In this document: positions 52,324 through 60,188 of the stretch, piece after piece
How positions within the stretch are numbered: position 1 is the stretch's first letter
Layout: every line of letters begins with the position of its first letter
Assembly: GCA_910574965.1 (NCBI GenBank)
Contig: CAJTDB010000013.1
Location: 30,471-94,470 of the forward strand
Reading direction: 5' to 3'
DNA length: 64,000 nt
Source of the DNA: Lachnospiraceae bacterium
GTDB lineage: Bacteria; Bacillota; Clostridia; Lachnospirales; Lachnospiraceae
Notes under the pieces: model-generated
Databases searched by the model: none
Seen by the model: only the letters and a program-made list of their open reading frames with translations
What the model was told of the DNA's origin: nothing
Translations under genes and position numbers: made by a program

Positions 52324-52401
52324 GTTGTAATCCTCCTTTGATTTAAGTGCGGCACCTTCAGGAAACGGTCCTGAGACATGCCCGATTAAAAACTGTACTT
52401 G

Positions 52402-52550
52402 TATGGTACCATATTTCTGTAAAATGATAAATAGGGAATAGTTCATAAAAATTTTATGAAAAATTTGTATATAATTCACAAAATGAATCTTTTTGATCGG
52501 GTAATATTGACATTTTACAAAAAAAGTGCGACAGTAACTTGTATATCAGA
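52402..52550. promoter_or_regulatory. Divergent regulatory region with several palindromes (dctP / dehydrogenase)
   Basis: The 274-bp gap holds no gene. It contains TATGGTACCATA (52402-52413, perfect), TTCATAAAA-A-TTTTATGAA (52442-52460, perfect), TTTGT-N9-ACAAA (52464-52482) and TTGT-N7-ACAA (52539-52553). TTGACA at 52507-52512 may belong to the rightward promoter. TTGTGA-17-CATAAA on the minus strand (52483 to 52455 region) may serve dctP. GntR-type operators are plausible given the two GntR genes nearby. Exact promoters are uncertain. Confidence 0.45.
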
Positions 52551-52597
52551 CAAAACGTGTTTCTGTAAAATATGATGAAAAAAGGAGAAAAAGAATT

Positions 52598-53629
52598 ATG
52601 AAAGCTGTGCAGATTGCAAGCCCGGAACAGTTGAAAATTGTTGATGTGGAGAAACCGGTCATTGATAATAGGAATAATGTATTAATCCGGATGACGGCAG
52701 CCGGAATCTGTGGGTCAGATGTGGGAATCTACCATGGTACCAATGCGGCGGCTACTTATCCAAGGATCATCGGACATGAGATGGTAGGCCGTGTAGCGGA
52801 GATCGGAGCATCTGTGACCGGGCTGAAAGTAGGCGATCGGGTAATTGTGAACCAGGTGACAAGCTGCGGAGAATGCTATCCATGCCGGATGGGAAGAGGA
52901 AATGTCTGCGATCATCTGGCGGTAAGGGGCGTACATATCGATGGAGGCTACCAGGAATATATTGCTGTTCCGGAAGCGGACTGCTATCTGCTGTCGGATT
53001 CTCTTTCCGATGAAGATGCGGTTATGATCGAACCTACCACGATAGCCATTCAGTCTTGTACGAGAGCACAGCTTGAAAAAGACGATATGCTCTTGATTTT
53101 AGGTGCAGGAGCTCTTGGAAGTACTATACTGAAGATTGCGCGCCAGATGTGCGACCATATTATTGTGGCGGATATCCTGGACAATAAATTAGAAGCCGCA
53201 AAGGAAAATGGCGCGAAATATACGATTCATGTGCTGAAGGAAGATCTGGAGGAAAAAGTAAGAGAGTATACGAACGGACATGGTGCTACGGTATCCATCG
53301 ACGCTTCGGGAACCAGTGATTCTCTTATGAAACTTCTGCGGGCTACGGGGAATGCAGGCCGGGTGATGGTGATGGGTTTTTCCACAGCGCCCATTGAGAT
53401 CAACCAGTTTCTTATTACTTCCAAAGAGCTGGATGTCCGGGGTTCCAGACTTCAGAATAAGAGGTTCGGGGACGCCATCCGTCTGATTCAGGAAGGAAAA
53501 CTGGACCTTAAGGGGTCTGTCTCTCATACATTCCCTCTGACGAAAGCACAGGAAGCATTTGATTTTGCGGACAGCCGCGATCCGTCCATCCGCAAGATCG
53601 TACTGACGTTCGATAATCTGGATGCGTGA
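52598..53629 (+). CDS. Zinc-dependent medium-chain dehydrogenase (RspB/L-gulonate 5-dehydrogenase-like)
   Basis: NAD(P)-linked polyol or sugar-acid dehydrogenase of 343 aa. Catalytic zinc ligands in AAGICGSDVG and GHEMVGRVAE; structural zinc cysteines in CGECYPCRMGRGNVC; Rossmann motif LGAGALG. The position next to uxuA/uxuB suggests a hexonate such as L-gulonate oxidised to fructuronate, which UxuB then reduces. The exact substrate cannot be read from the sequence. ATG follows AAAGGAGAAA. Divergent from dctP. Confidence 0.85.
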   Translation: MKAVQIASPEQLKIVDVEKPVIDNRNNVLIRMTAAGICGSDVGIYHGTNAAATYPRIIGHEMVGRVAEIGASVTGLKVGDRVIVNQVTSCGECYPCRMGRGNVCDHLAVRGVHIDGGYQEYIAVPEADCYLLSDSLSDEDAVMIEPTTIAIQSCTRAQLEKDDMLLILGAGALGSTILKIARQMCDHIIVADILDNKLEAAKENGAKYTIHVLKEDLEEKVREYTNGHGATVSIDASGTSDSLMKLLRATGNAGRVMVMGFSTAPIEINQFLITSKELDVRGSRLQNKRFGDAIRLIQEGKLDLKGSVSHTFPLTKAQEAFDFADSRDPSIRKIVLTFDNLDA

Positions 53630-53647
53630 TGGAGTGAGAATAAAAAT

Positions 53648-53893
53648 GCGAAGGCACATGCCGGAGCGGAACACGAAAAACAGCGAAGGCATGTGCCGTA
53701 TACAGATGGAATTTCAGTCTTGAACTGTAAGAGTGGAATTCCATCTCCATATAGTATATGGCACGTGCCGGAGCGGAACACGAAAAACAGCGAAGGCAGG
53801 TGCCATATACAGATGGAATTTCAGTCTTGAACTGTAAGAATGAAATTCCATCTCCGTACAGTATATGGCACATGTCGAAGCGGAACTTTAATA
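53648..53893 (+). repeat. Two tandem 107-bp intercistronic palindromes plus remnant (hairpin family, locus 6)
   Basis: Units begin CAGCGAAGGCA at 53681 and 53788. Outer arms GGCATGTGCC..TATAC pair with GTATATGGCACGTGCC; inner arms GATGGAATTTCA pair with TGGAATTCCATC. The last unit ends GAAGCGGAACTTTAATAGGAGG, the ribosome binding site of the next gene. A remnant of the 3' end lies at 53648-53680. Inner hairpin sequence differs from loci 3 and 4 although the ends are shared. Confidence 0.85.
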
Positions 53894-53909
53894 GGAGGTA
53901 CATAAAATT

Positions 53910-54932
53910 ATGAAAGCAGTTCATCTTGAAAAACCATGGGAGATCAGTGTTATCGAGTGCGAGAAGCCGGTTCCGGGGCCAGGCGAGGCACTGATCCGGA
54001 TCGCTGCCGCCGGAATCTGCGGCAGTGATATCGGCGCTTTCCGTGGGACCAACACGCTGGTAAGCTATCCGAGGACCATCGGGCATGAGCTTGCCGGAAT
54101 CGTGGAATCCATACCGGCAGACAACAAAAAGGGACTGAAAGCGGGCGACAAGGTAATTGTAGATCCTTATCTTTACTGCGGAAATTGCTATCCGTGCAGT
54201 GTGGGCCGGACCAACTGCTGTACAGATCTGCGGGTACTGGGTGTTCAGACGGAAGGCGGTATGGCAGAATACTACTGTCATCCGGCAGATATGCTGATTC
54301 CCATGCCGGAGAATATGAGCTGGGTGGATGCGGCTATGGCAGAGCCTCTTACAATCTCCCTGCATGGAATCCACAGAGGCGGACTTAAGGCCGGGGAATA
54401 TTGTGCCATCATCGGAGCCGGTCCGATCGGACTTCTGGCGGGTATGATTGCAGAGGCTTACGGGGCTCATGCAATTCTTCTGGATCTGGTACAGGAGCGT
54501 CTGGATTTCGGCAAAGAACTGGGAATCGAATATACGATCAATTCCAAAGAAGAGGACCCGGTGGCGCGCATTCGTGAGATTACCGGCGGAACTATGGCCC
54601 AGCAGGTGATGGAGTGCAGCGGTGCCAATGCAGCAGTTCGCGCCACTCTTGATTACGTAAGCCATGCAGGCCGTATCACACTGACCGGATGGCCCAAGAC
54701 AGAGACTTCTCTTCCGACGGATGTGATTACCCGCAAGGAGATTGATATCCGCGGTGCACGGACCAGCGCAGGGGAGTTCGAAGAGGCCATCGAACTGATC
54801 TGCAGCAAAAAAGTAGACGTGGCAAAAATTCTTACAAAGACAATTTCCATTCATGAAGCGCCGGACACCATTCGCGACATTGAGAAAAATCCGGGAAATT
54901 ATATGAAGGTAGTTGTTAATATTGCAGAATAA
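53910..54932 (+). CDS. Second zinc-dependent medium-chain dehydrogenase
   Basis: Polyol or sugar-acid dehydrogenase of 340 aa, paralogous to the preceding gene. Catalytic site AAGICGSDIGAF and GHELAGIVES; structural zinc CGNCYPCSVGRTNCC; nucleotide-binding GAGPIGLLAG. Probably acts on a related substrate or epimer in the same hexonate pathway. Co-transcribed across the palindromes; ends at a terminator shared with the convergent GntR gene. Confidence 0.85.
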   Translation: MKAVHLEKPWEISVIECEKPVPGPGEALIRIAAAGICGSDIGAFRGTNTLVSYPRTIGHELAGIVESIPADNKKGLKAGDKVIVDPYLYCGNCYPCSVGRTNCCTDLRVLGVQTEGGMAEYYCHPADMLIPMPENMSWVDAAMAEPLTISLHGIHRGGLKAGEYCAIIGAGPIGLLAGMIAEAYGAHAILLDLVQERLDFGKELGIEYTINSKEEDPVARIREITGGTMAQQVMECSGANAAVRATLDYVSHAGRITLTGWPKTETSLPTDVITRKEIDIRGARTSAGEFEEAIELICSKKVDVAKILTKTISIHEAPDTIRDIEKNPGNYMKVVVNIAE

Positions 54933-54939
54933 AATGCAG

Positions 54940-54975
54940 AACAGAGGGAGCAGTGAAAAACTGTTCCCTCTGTTT
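54940..54975. terminator. Bidirectional terminator
   Basis: AACAGAGGGAGCAGT and ACTGTTCCCTCTGTT around GAAAA, with T-rich flank on the plus side. It lies between the convergent dehydrogenase and GntR genes. Confidence 0.88.
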
Positions 54976-54996
54976 GTGTGCAGTACGGCGTACATT

Positions 54997-55701
54997 TTAC
55001 ATAGTTTCTATTTTTGTGAAATAATCCGGACAATACTGGTCCAGTTCTTTTTTATCGATTTCATGGCGGGTCAGATGCCTGGTCATAACCATCTCCGCCA
55101 GTTCCCAGTCTCTCTTTTCCAGCGCATACAGAACATTTTCATGGTCATTAATCATCTGCTCCACCTTTGCCTTTTTCAGCGTCCGGTAAGCCAAAGAACG
55201 GAGCCGGTCAAAATGAACCATCTGAGCCTGAAGAAATTCATGGGTGCGCAGTTTTCCTACCGATGCAAAAAGCAGTCGGTGAAATTCTTTGTCCAGCGTC
55301 ATCATAATCATATAATCCGTACAGGCTTTGGCTTCCTGCTTCTGCTGGTTCATGCTTTGCCGGATCCGGTTCATATGATCTTCGCTGGTGCCCTGCTGAC
55401 AGAGCAGCCGGAGAACAGAATTTTCCAGTGACAGACGCATAAATTTGGATTCTTCGATTACATCATAGTCGATTCTGGTCACAAAGCTCCCTTTTTGGGG
55501 AATGATCTCCACAAGACCCAACTGCGACAGCTCGATCAAAGCCTCTCGAACAGGCGTTCTGGACAGTTTTAAAAGGAGCGACAGCTCATTTTCGCTGAGG
55601 GCACTTCCGGGAGGAAGCTCCAGATTAATAATATTGTCCAAAATCATACGATGTGCGTACATTCTTGCGTTCTCATGGGGGCTTTTTTCTACCAGTTTCA
55701 T
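54997..55701 (-). CDS. GntR-family regulator (FadR/FCD subfamily)
   Basis: DNA-binding regulator of 234 aa. N-terminal winged helix with ALSENELSLLLKLSRTPVRE and LVEIIPQKGSFVT, followed by the all-helical FCD ligand domain whose metal-binding histidines fit DKEFHRLLF and the C-terminal TRHLTRHE. FCD regulators typically answer to sugar acids. The TRAP-uxu or dehydrogenase genes are the likely targets. Confidence 0.92.
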   Translation of the reverse strand: MKLVEKSPHENARMYAHRMILDNIINLELPPGSALSENELSLLLKLSRTPVREALIELSQLGLVEIIPQKGSFVTRIDYDVIEESKFMRLSLENSVLRLLCQQGTSEDHMNRIRQSMNQQKQEAKACTDYMIMMTLDKEFHRLLFASVGKLRTHEFLQAQMVHFDRLRSLAYRTLKKAKVEQMINDHENVLYALEKRDWELAEMVMTRHLTRHEIDKKELDQYCPDYFTKIETM

Positions 55702-55776
55702 GTTGCTCTCCGTCCCTTAACCGTTTAATGTAAAAAATAATATATTCAGTGTAACATAAAACAGGAGGAAGGTTCA

Positions 55777-55896
55777 ATGAATTTTTTAGAAGGCGCCGCC
55801 TTTTTTGCTTCTTCCAGTTTTTTTCAACCGTCTGATTTCTGTCAGTGTGTCTCATTTTTTGAAGAGGTTTTAAATACCAAAAAACACAAAAAATAA
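55777..55896 (+). CDS. Possible 39-residue small protein or leader
   Basis: ATG at 55777 is 6 bases from AGGAGGAAGG and opens a 39-codon frame (MNFLEGAAFFASSSFFQP at its start). Early in the frame GAAGGCGCCGCCTTTTTT could act as a short hairpin-plus-T-tract. No homology recognised. The 345-bp gap between the two GntR genes otherwise holds only the promoter at 55953. Confidence 0.25.
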   Translation: MNFLEGAAFFASSSFFQPSDFCQCVSFFEEVLNTKKHKK

Positions 55897-55952
55897 GATT
55901 TGAGCAGCTAGAAGGTTTCGCGCGTTTACCGCGGGATAAGAAGCCAGGAGCA

Positions 55953-56000
55953 TTGACTTCCTTACCGGTATGTGCTAATCTGCTGAAGACAATAGTTGTC
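55953..56000 (+). promoter_or_regulatory. Promoter and palindromic operator of the second GntR gene
   Basis: TTGACT (55953-55958), 17 bp, TAATCT (55976-55981). Just downstream GACAA-TAG-TTGTC (about 55988-56000) is a perfect palindrome placed to block transcription, suggesting autorepression by the encoded FCD-type GntR protein. Confidence 0.65.
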
Positions 56001-56046
56001 AAAAGCCGGCCATTGCCGCACAGACAGCAAAGGGAGGAGATCGTCG

Positions 56047-56727
56047 ATGCTCACGATACTGGAACGAACGGAACGGGAGTCTGCCAAGGATTATGTAGTG
56101 CGGACGCTGCTTTATAATATTATCAATGCCGAACTCCGGCCGGGAGAACAGCTTTTGGACCAGGAGATGTGTGAAGCACTGAAAGTGAGCCGTACACCCT
56201 TCCGGGAGGCGGAGCTTGTACTGGCCCAGCGCAGGCTCATTGATATCCGGCCTAAGATTGGTACTTACGTTTCCTACATTGACATCACTCTTGTAGAGGA
56301 AGTGCGCCATCTGCGGAGCGTGCTGGAAGCGGAGCTTGCAGTTATGGCCTGCAGGCGGATTACGAAGAAGGAGCTGGAGGGCTTATGGGAGAATCTGGCC
56401 GTGTGGAAGCTGTACATTGAGAAGGGACAGGAGGATAAGATCTTTCTTCTGGACAAGCAGTTTCATGGGATGCTGTACCGGATTTGCGGCCGGGACTACT
56501 GGCAGGAACTGGTGGAGAGCGCCGCCCCTCATTTTGACCGGACAACGATTTTAAGCTTCCGCTGCAAGCCTATGGAACACATACTGATCGATCATGAAGA
56601 ACTGATTCGGGCCATTGAGCAGGGGGATGCCGGGGAGGCAGAGCGGATATCCAGAAGACATCTGATGCGGTATACGGAAAATATTGACGCCATTCGGGAG
56701 AAATATCCGGAATATTTTAAAAAGTGA
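56047..56727 (+). CDS. GntR-family regulator (FadR/FCD subfamily)
   Basis: Regulator of 226 aa. ATG at 56047 follows GGGAGGAG. Winged helix (LDQEMCEALKVSRTPFREAE, RPKIGTYVSYI), then FCD domain with likely metal-binding histidines in DKQFHGMLY and SRRHLMRY. Immediately upstream of the GlpA-like/FAD/DUF1667 operon, so it is a candidate controller of those genes and of itself. Confidence 0.92.
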   Translation: MLTILERTERESAKDYVVRTLLYNIINAELRPGEQLLDQEMCEALKVSRTPFREAELVLAQRRLIDIRPKIGTYVSYIDITLVEEVRHLRSVLEAELAVMACRRITKKELEGLWENLAVWKLYIEKGQEDKIFLLDKQFHGMLYRICGRDYWQELVESAAPHFDRTTILSFRCKPMEHILIDHEELIRAIEQGDAGEAERISRRHLMRYTENIDAIREKYPEYFKK

Positions 56728-56737
56728 CAGAAGAACA

Positions 56738-56777
56738 GGGCGGGGCTGCCAGGAAATGCAGCTCTGCTTTTTTTTCG
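56738..56777 (+). terminator. Terminator of the second GntR gene
   Basis: GGGGCTGC and GCAGCTCT around CAGGAAAT, followed by GCTTTTTTTT. Confidence 0.8.
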
Positions 56778-56795
56778 CCTGTTTTCGGAAAGGCA

Positions 56796-56847
56796 TTGAC
56801 ATTTTTTGAATGTTGTAATATATTTGAATAAATGAAATATATTTCAT
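56796..56847 (+). promoter_or_regulatory. Promoter and 16-bp palindromic operator of the GlpA-like operon
   Basis: TTGACA (56796-56801), 17 bp, TATATT (56819-56824). The start site region is covered by the perfect palindrome ATGAAATATATTTCAT (56832-56847), a strong repressor-site candidate. It does not resemble the GACAATAGTTGTC site upstream of the GntR gene, so a different repressor may act here. Confidence 0.75.
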
Positions 56848-56875
56848 AAAAGACATGGAGAAAGGATGGGGAAGG

Positions 56876-58330
56876 ATGACAGTGACATATGATGTAGTCA
56901 TCATCGGTGCCGGAGTGATTGGAAGTGCTGTGGCAAGAGAACTGTCCAGATATCATCTGAAGACGGCGGTACTGGAGAAGAATCTGGATGTATGCAATGA
57001 GACCAGCGGGCGTAATTCGGCAGTGGTTCATGGGGGATTTGCCTACGATGAGGGGACGAAGAAGGCACGTTTTTGCGTGGAGGGAAACCGAATGATGGAG
57101 CAGTTGTCCAAAGAGCTGGATTTTCCGTTCCTTTGCTGCGGCAAAGTGCTGGTGGGAAATACAGACGCGGATATGGAACAGCTTCGGCGGACCATGGAGC
57201 AGGGAGCGAAGAACGGGGCAGAAGGACTTTCTCTGATTGATGAGAAAAAGCTGCATGAGCTGGTCCCGGCGGTCGTCGGGAAATTTGCCATGTGGTCAAA
57301 GACCAGCGGGATTCTGGATCCGTTTCTCTACACTGTGGCGCTTGCGGAGAATGCCCACGCCAATGGGACCGAGTATTTTTTCGATCATGAAGTGACAGGT
57401 ATCACAAAAGGAGAGGGCTATGTGCTTCATACGGCCCGCGGCGATTTTCGGACTCGCTGGGTAGTAAATGCGGCAGGTCTTGGGTGCGGAAAGATATCCG
57501 ATATGCTGGGAATCACAGGGTACCGCGTGATCGGTTCGAAAGGCAATTATATTATTTTAAATAAAAAACTGGGGGAGCTGCTTCCTATGCCGGTCTATCC
57601 GGTTCCGAGCAATACCTATATGGGTATTCATGTAACACCTACCGTAGATGGAAATGTAACGGTAGGTCCGGATGCAGAAAATACAGAAGATTTTGCCTAT
57701 TATGGGGTTCCTCAGAAGAAGATGGAGTATTTGGCAGAAAGTGCGTCCAAGCTTTGGCCTCATATCCGTAAGGAAGACCAGATCCGGAACTTCTCCGGCA
57801 TCCTGCCCAAGTGGGTGGATGCACATGGGGCGATTCAGGACTTTCAGATTGAGATTCGGGATGATATAGCACCTCATGCGGTGAATCTTGTGGGCATCGA
57901 GTCGCCGGGCCTGACTGCGGCGGTACCGATTGCGCAGTATGTGGTGGAGCTTATGAAAGAGCGGGAGGAGTTTGAAGAAAATCCGTCCTTCAACCCGAAT
58001 CGTAAGGGGATCGTCCGTTTTGCCGGGCGTTCGAGAGCGGAGCAGGAGGCGCTGATCCGGCAGAATCCGGATTATGGCGAGATTGTCTGCCAGTGCGAGG
58101 AAATTACTAGGGCGGAGCTTTTAGAGGCCATCCGCAATCCGCTGGGCGTGTCCACCATGACGGGAATCAAGTACCGGACCAGAGCCATGATGGGGAACTG
58201 CCAGGCAGGCTTTTGTCAGATGAAAATCGAGCGGATGTTGGAGCAGGAGCTGGGAATCAGACCGGAAGAAGTTGTATACAGCCGGAAGGGTTCCTGGGTG
58301 TTATCCGGAAAACTAAGAGAAGAGGGCTGA
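56876..58330 (+). CDS. GlpA-like FAD-dependent oxidoreductase with BFD-type iron-sulfur domain
   Basis: Flavoenzyme of 484 aa of the DAO/glycerol-3-phosphate dehydrogenase type. FAD motif VIIGAGVIGSAVARELSRY at the N-terminus, NSAVVHGGFAYDEGTKKARF near the substrate site. The C-terminal 70 residues have CQC and CQAGFC, the four cysteines of a BFD-like [2Fe-2S] domain as in anaerobic GlpA. The ATG at 56876 gives the usual start; 56855 is possible. It forms an operon with a second flavoprotein and a DUF1667 protein, a set typical of clostridial GlpABC-like complexes. The real substrate is unproven. Confidence 0.88.
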   Translation: MTVTYDVVIIGAGVIGSAVARELSRYHLKTAVLEKNLDVCNETSGRNSAVVHGGFAYDEGTKKARFCVEGNRMMEQLSKELDFPFLCCGKVLVGNTDADMEQLRRTMEQGAKNGAEGLSLIDEKKLHELVPAVVGKFAMWSKTSGILDPFLYTVALAENAHANGTEYFFDHEVTGITKGEGYVLHTARGDFRTRWVVNAAGLGCGKISDMLGITGYRVIGSKGNYIILNKKLGELLPMPVYPVPSNTYMGIHVTPTVDGNVTVGPDAENTEDFAYYGVPQKKMEYLAESASKLWPHIRKEDQIRNFSGILPKWVDAHGAIQDFQIEIRDDIAPHAVNLVGIESPGLTAAVPIAQYVVELMKEREEFEENPSFNPNRKGIVRFAGRSRAEQEALIRQNPDYGEIVCQCEEITRAELLEAIRNPLGVSTMTGIKYRTRAMMGNCQAGFCQMKIERMLEQELGIRPEEVVYSRKGSWVLSGKLREEG

Positions 58331-58367
58331 CGCGGCGCGGTACAAAAGCGGGGAAGGAGAAAGGATT

Positions 58368-59600
58368 ATGGAACGTAAAGAAGCAGTCATCATCGGAGGC
58401 GGTCCAGCCGGTCTTGCGGCGGCCTTAAAGCTCTGGGAGAAGGGCATCCGGGATCTTCTGATTCTGGAAAGAGAAGATCATCTGGGCGGAATCCTCCGTC
58501 AGTGCATTCATGATGGTTTCGGTCTGGGAAGATTTGGGAAAAGTCTTTCCGGTCCGGAGTACGCGCAGGCTTTTATAGATGAGATCATCCGGAACAAGAT
58601 ACCGTATCTGACCGGTGCAGCGGTTATGGGGCTGACGAAAGACCGGCAGATTACCGTCATCACACGGGAAGGCGTGCGCCGGTATGAGGCGAAGGCCGTG
58701 ATTCTGGCCATGGGCTGCAAAGAGCGAAGCCGCGGAGCACTGGGCATTCCGGGAGAACGTCCGGCTGGTGTATTTACAGCGGGAACTGCCCAGGCGTATA
58801 TGAATCTGTATAATCGTATGCCGGCAAAGGAAGCGGTGATTCTTGGCTCCGGCGATATCGGCATGATTATGGCAAGACGCCTGACCTTAGAGGGCGCTCA
58901 TGTACAGGCGGTTTTTGAGCTTATGCCGCATCCCAGCGGTCTGCCGAGAAATATCATACAGTGTCTGGAGGATTACAAAATCCCTCTGTATCTGAGCCAT
59001 ACCGTCACCGAGATCCATGGAGACGCAAGACTGACAGGCGTGACAGTAGCCGAGGTGGACGGGCATCGGAAACCGATTGCCGGAACAGAGAAACGCTACG
59101 ACTGCGATACGCTGATTCTTTCCGCGGGCCTGATCCCGGATAATCAGCTTTCCGCGGATGCAGGAGTTGTTCTGGACAGCCGTACAAAAGGAGCAGTGGT
59201 AGATGAACATTTTCAGACCAGCATTCCGGGAGTCTTTGCAGCGGGAAATGTACTGCATGTTCATGATCTGGTGGATTTTGTATCCATGGAAGCGGAGGCA
59301 CTGGCTTCGGATGCGGCGGACTATATCAGGGGCGCAAACTTCGTTCCGTGTACCGTAAGGATCCGGGCCGGGGAAGGCATCGGACATATAGTTCCGCAGA
59401 AGATCAGCGCAGAACGGGATTTCCGGCTGTCTCTTCGGGTGCGGGATCATTATAAGGACTGCCGGATTGTCGTCCGCCAGGGCGGGCAGACAGTCGCGTC
59501 TAAGAAGATGAAAAAAGCCATTCCTGCAGAGATGATACAGATGAATATTAAGGCGGAAAAGCTTCAGAAAGAGGGAGAACTGGAGGTGTGCGTACAGTGA
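58368..59600 (+). CDS. NAD(P)/FAD-dependent oxidoreductase (pyridine nucleotide-disulfide type)
   Basis: Flavoprotein of 410 aa. FAD-binding AVIIGGGPAGLAAALKLWEK, second dinucleotide motif VILGSGDIGMIMARRLTLEG and the closing IPGVFAAGNVLHVHDLVD. Lacks a redox-active CxxC at the usual thioredoxin-reductase position. Probably shuttles electrons between NAD(P)H and the GlpA-like partner. Ends in a 4-base overlap with the DUF1667 gene. Confidence 0.88.
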   Translation: MERKEAVIIGGGPAGLAAALKLWEKGIRDLLILEREDHLGGILRQCIHDGFGLGRFGKSLSGPEYAQAFIDEIIRNKIPYLTGAAVMGLTKDRQITVITREGVRRYEAKAVILAMGCKERSRGALGIPGERPAGVFTAGTAQAYMNLYNRMPAKEAVILGSGDIGMIMARRLTLEGAHVQAVFELMPHPSGLPRNIIQCLEDYKIPLYLSHTVTEIHGDARLTGVTVAEVDGHRKPIAGTEKRYDCDTLILSAGLIPDNQLSADAGVVLDSRTKGAVVDEHFQTSIPGVFAAGNVLHVHDLVDFVSMEAEALASDAADYIRGANFVPCTVRIRAGEGIGHIVPQKISAERDFRLSLRVRDHYKDCRIVVRQGGQTVASKKMKKAIPAEMIQMNIKAEKLQKEGELEVCVQ

Positions 59601-59968
59601 AGAAAGTATATACCTGCATCATCTGTCCCAACGGATGCGAAATCGAAGCAGAAATAGAAGGAACATACGTTCTGTCTGTAAAAGGACATACTTGTGACAA
59701 AGGAGAGACTTACGTTCGCCAGGAGCTGACAGCGCCCATGCGGACCATTGCCACTTCGGTTCGGGTGGAAGGCGGAGAGCTTCCGTTAGCGAGTGTCCGG
59801 CTGACGGCACCCGTTCCGAAAGAGATGATTTTCCCGGTTATGGAGCAGATAAAAAAGCTTTCTCTAAAGGCGCCGGTGGAGGCGGGAACCGTGATTCTGA
59901 AAGGGGTCTGCGGGCTTGCAAGCGACGTGGTTGTTACCAAACATATAAAAGAATTCAAACATATTTAA
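59597..59968 (+). CDS. DUF1667 protein, small cysteine-containing partner of the flavoproteins
   Basis: Protein of 123 aa. Begins KKVYTCIICPNGCEIEAEIE with three closely spaced cysteines and a further one in VKGHTCDKGETY, a likely metal or iron-sulfur site. GTG start at 59597, 10 bases after GGAGG and overlapping the preceding stop (GTGA). DUF1667 proteins accompany GlpA-like oxidoreductases in Clostridia; their exact role is not established. Confidence 0.88.
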   Translation: MKKVYTCIICPNGCEIEAEIEGTYVLSVKGHTCDKGETYVRQELTAPMRTIATSVRVEGGELPLASVRLTAPVPKEMIFPVMEQIKKLSLKAPVEAGTVILKGVCGLASDVVVTKHIKEFKHI

Positions 59969-59974
59969 AGGTGC

Positions 59975-60013
59975 AAAAACAGCACTGTCTATGGGGTGGA
60001 CAGTGCTGTTTTT
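59975..60013 (+). terminator. Terminator of the GlpA-like operon
   Basis: Perfect stem AAAAACAGCACTGTC / GACAGTGCTGTTTTT with loop TATGGGGTG. Confidence 0.93.
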
Positions 60014-60100
60014 AAGGTGTGTAAGGTGATAGGGGTTTCTCTATCGGGTTCGTATAAAGTATATCATAACAAAAAAAATTTAACAAATTCTATTTTTTTA

Positions 60101-60128
60101 TGGAAATTTGCCAAGTTTAGGTTATAAT
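60101..60128 (+). promoter_or_regulatory. Promoter of the LysR gene
   Basis: A perfect TATAAT (60123-60128) lies 61 bases before the start. TGGAAA about 16-17 bp upstream is a poor -35. The gap 60014-60188 otherwise shows only A/T-rich sequence. Confidence 0.55.
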
Positions 60129-60188
60129 GTAAGAATGGGGTATGCAAGTAGTGCTTTTTCGGGGACGTAGATCCAAGGGGGAAACTGA

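Noticed and set aside
51514..52341. Long open frame on the plus strand opposite dctP
   Set aside because: It mirrors the codon pattern of a clear lipoprotein gene, has low-complexity Cys/Ala runs from the antisense linker, and has no ribosome binding site.
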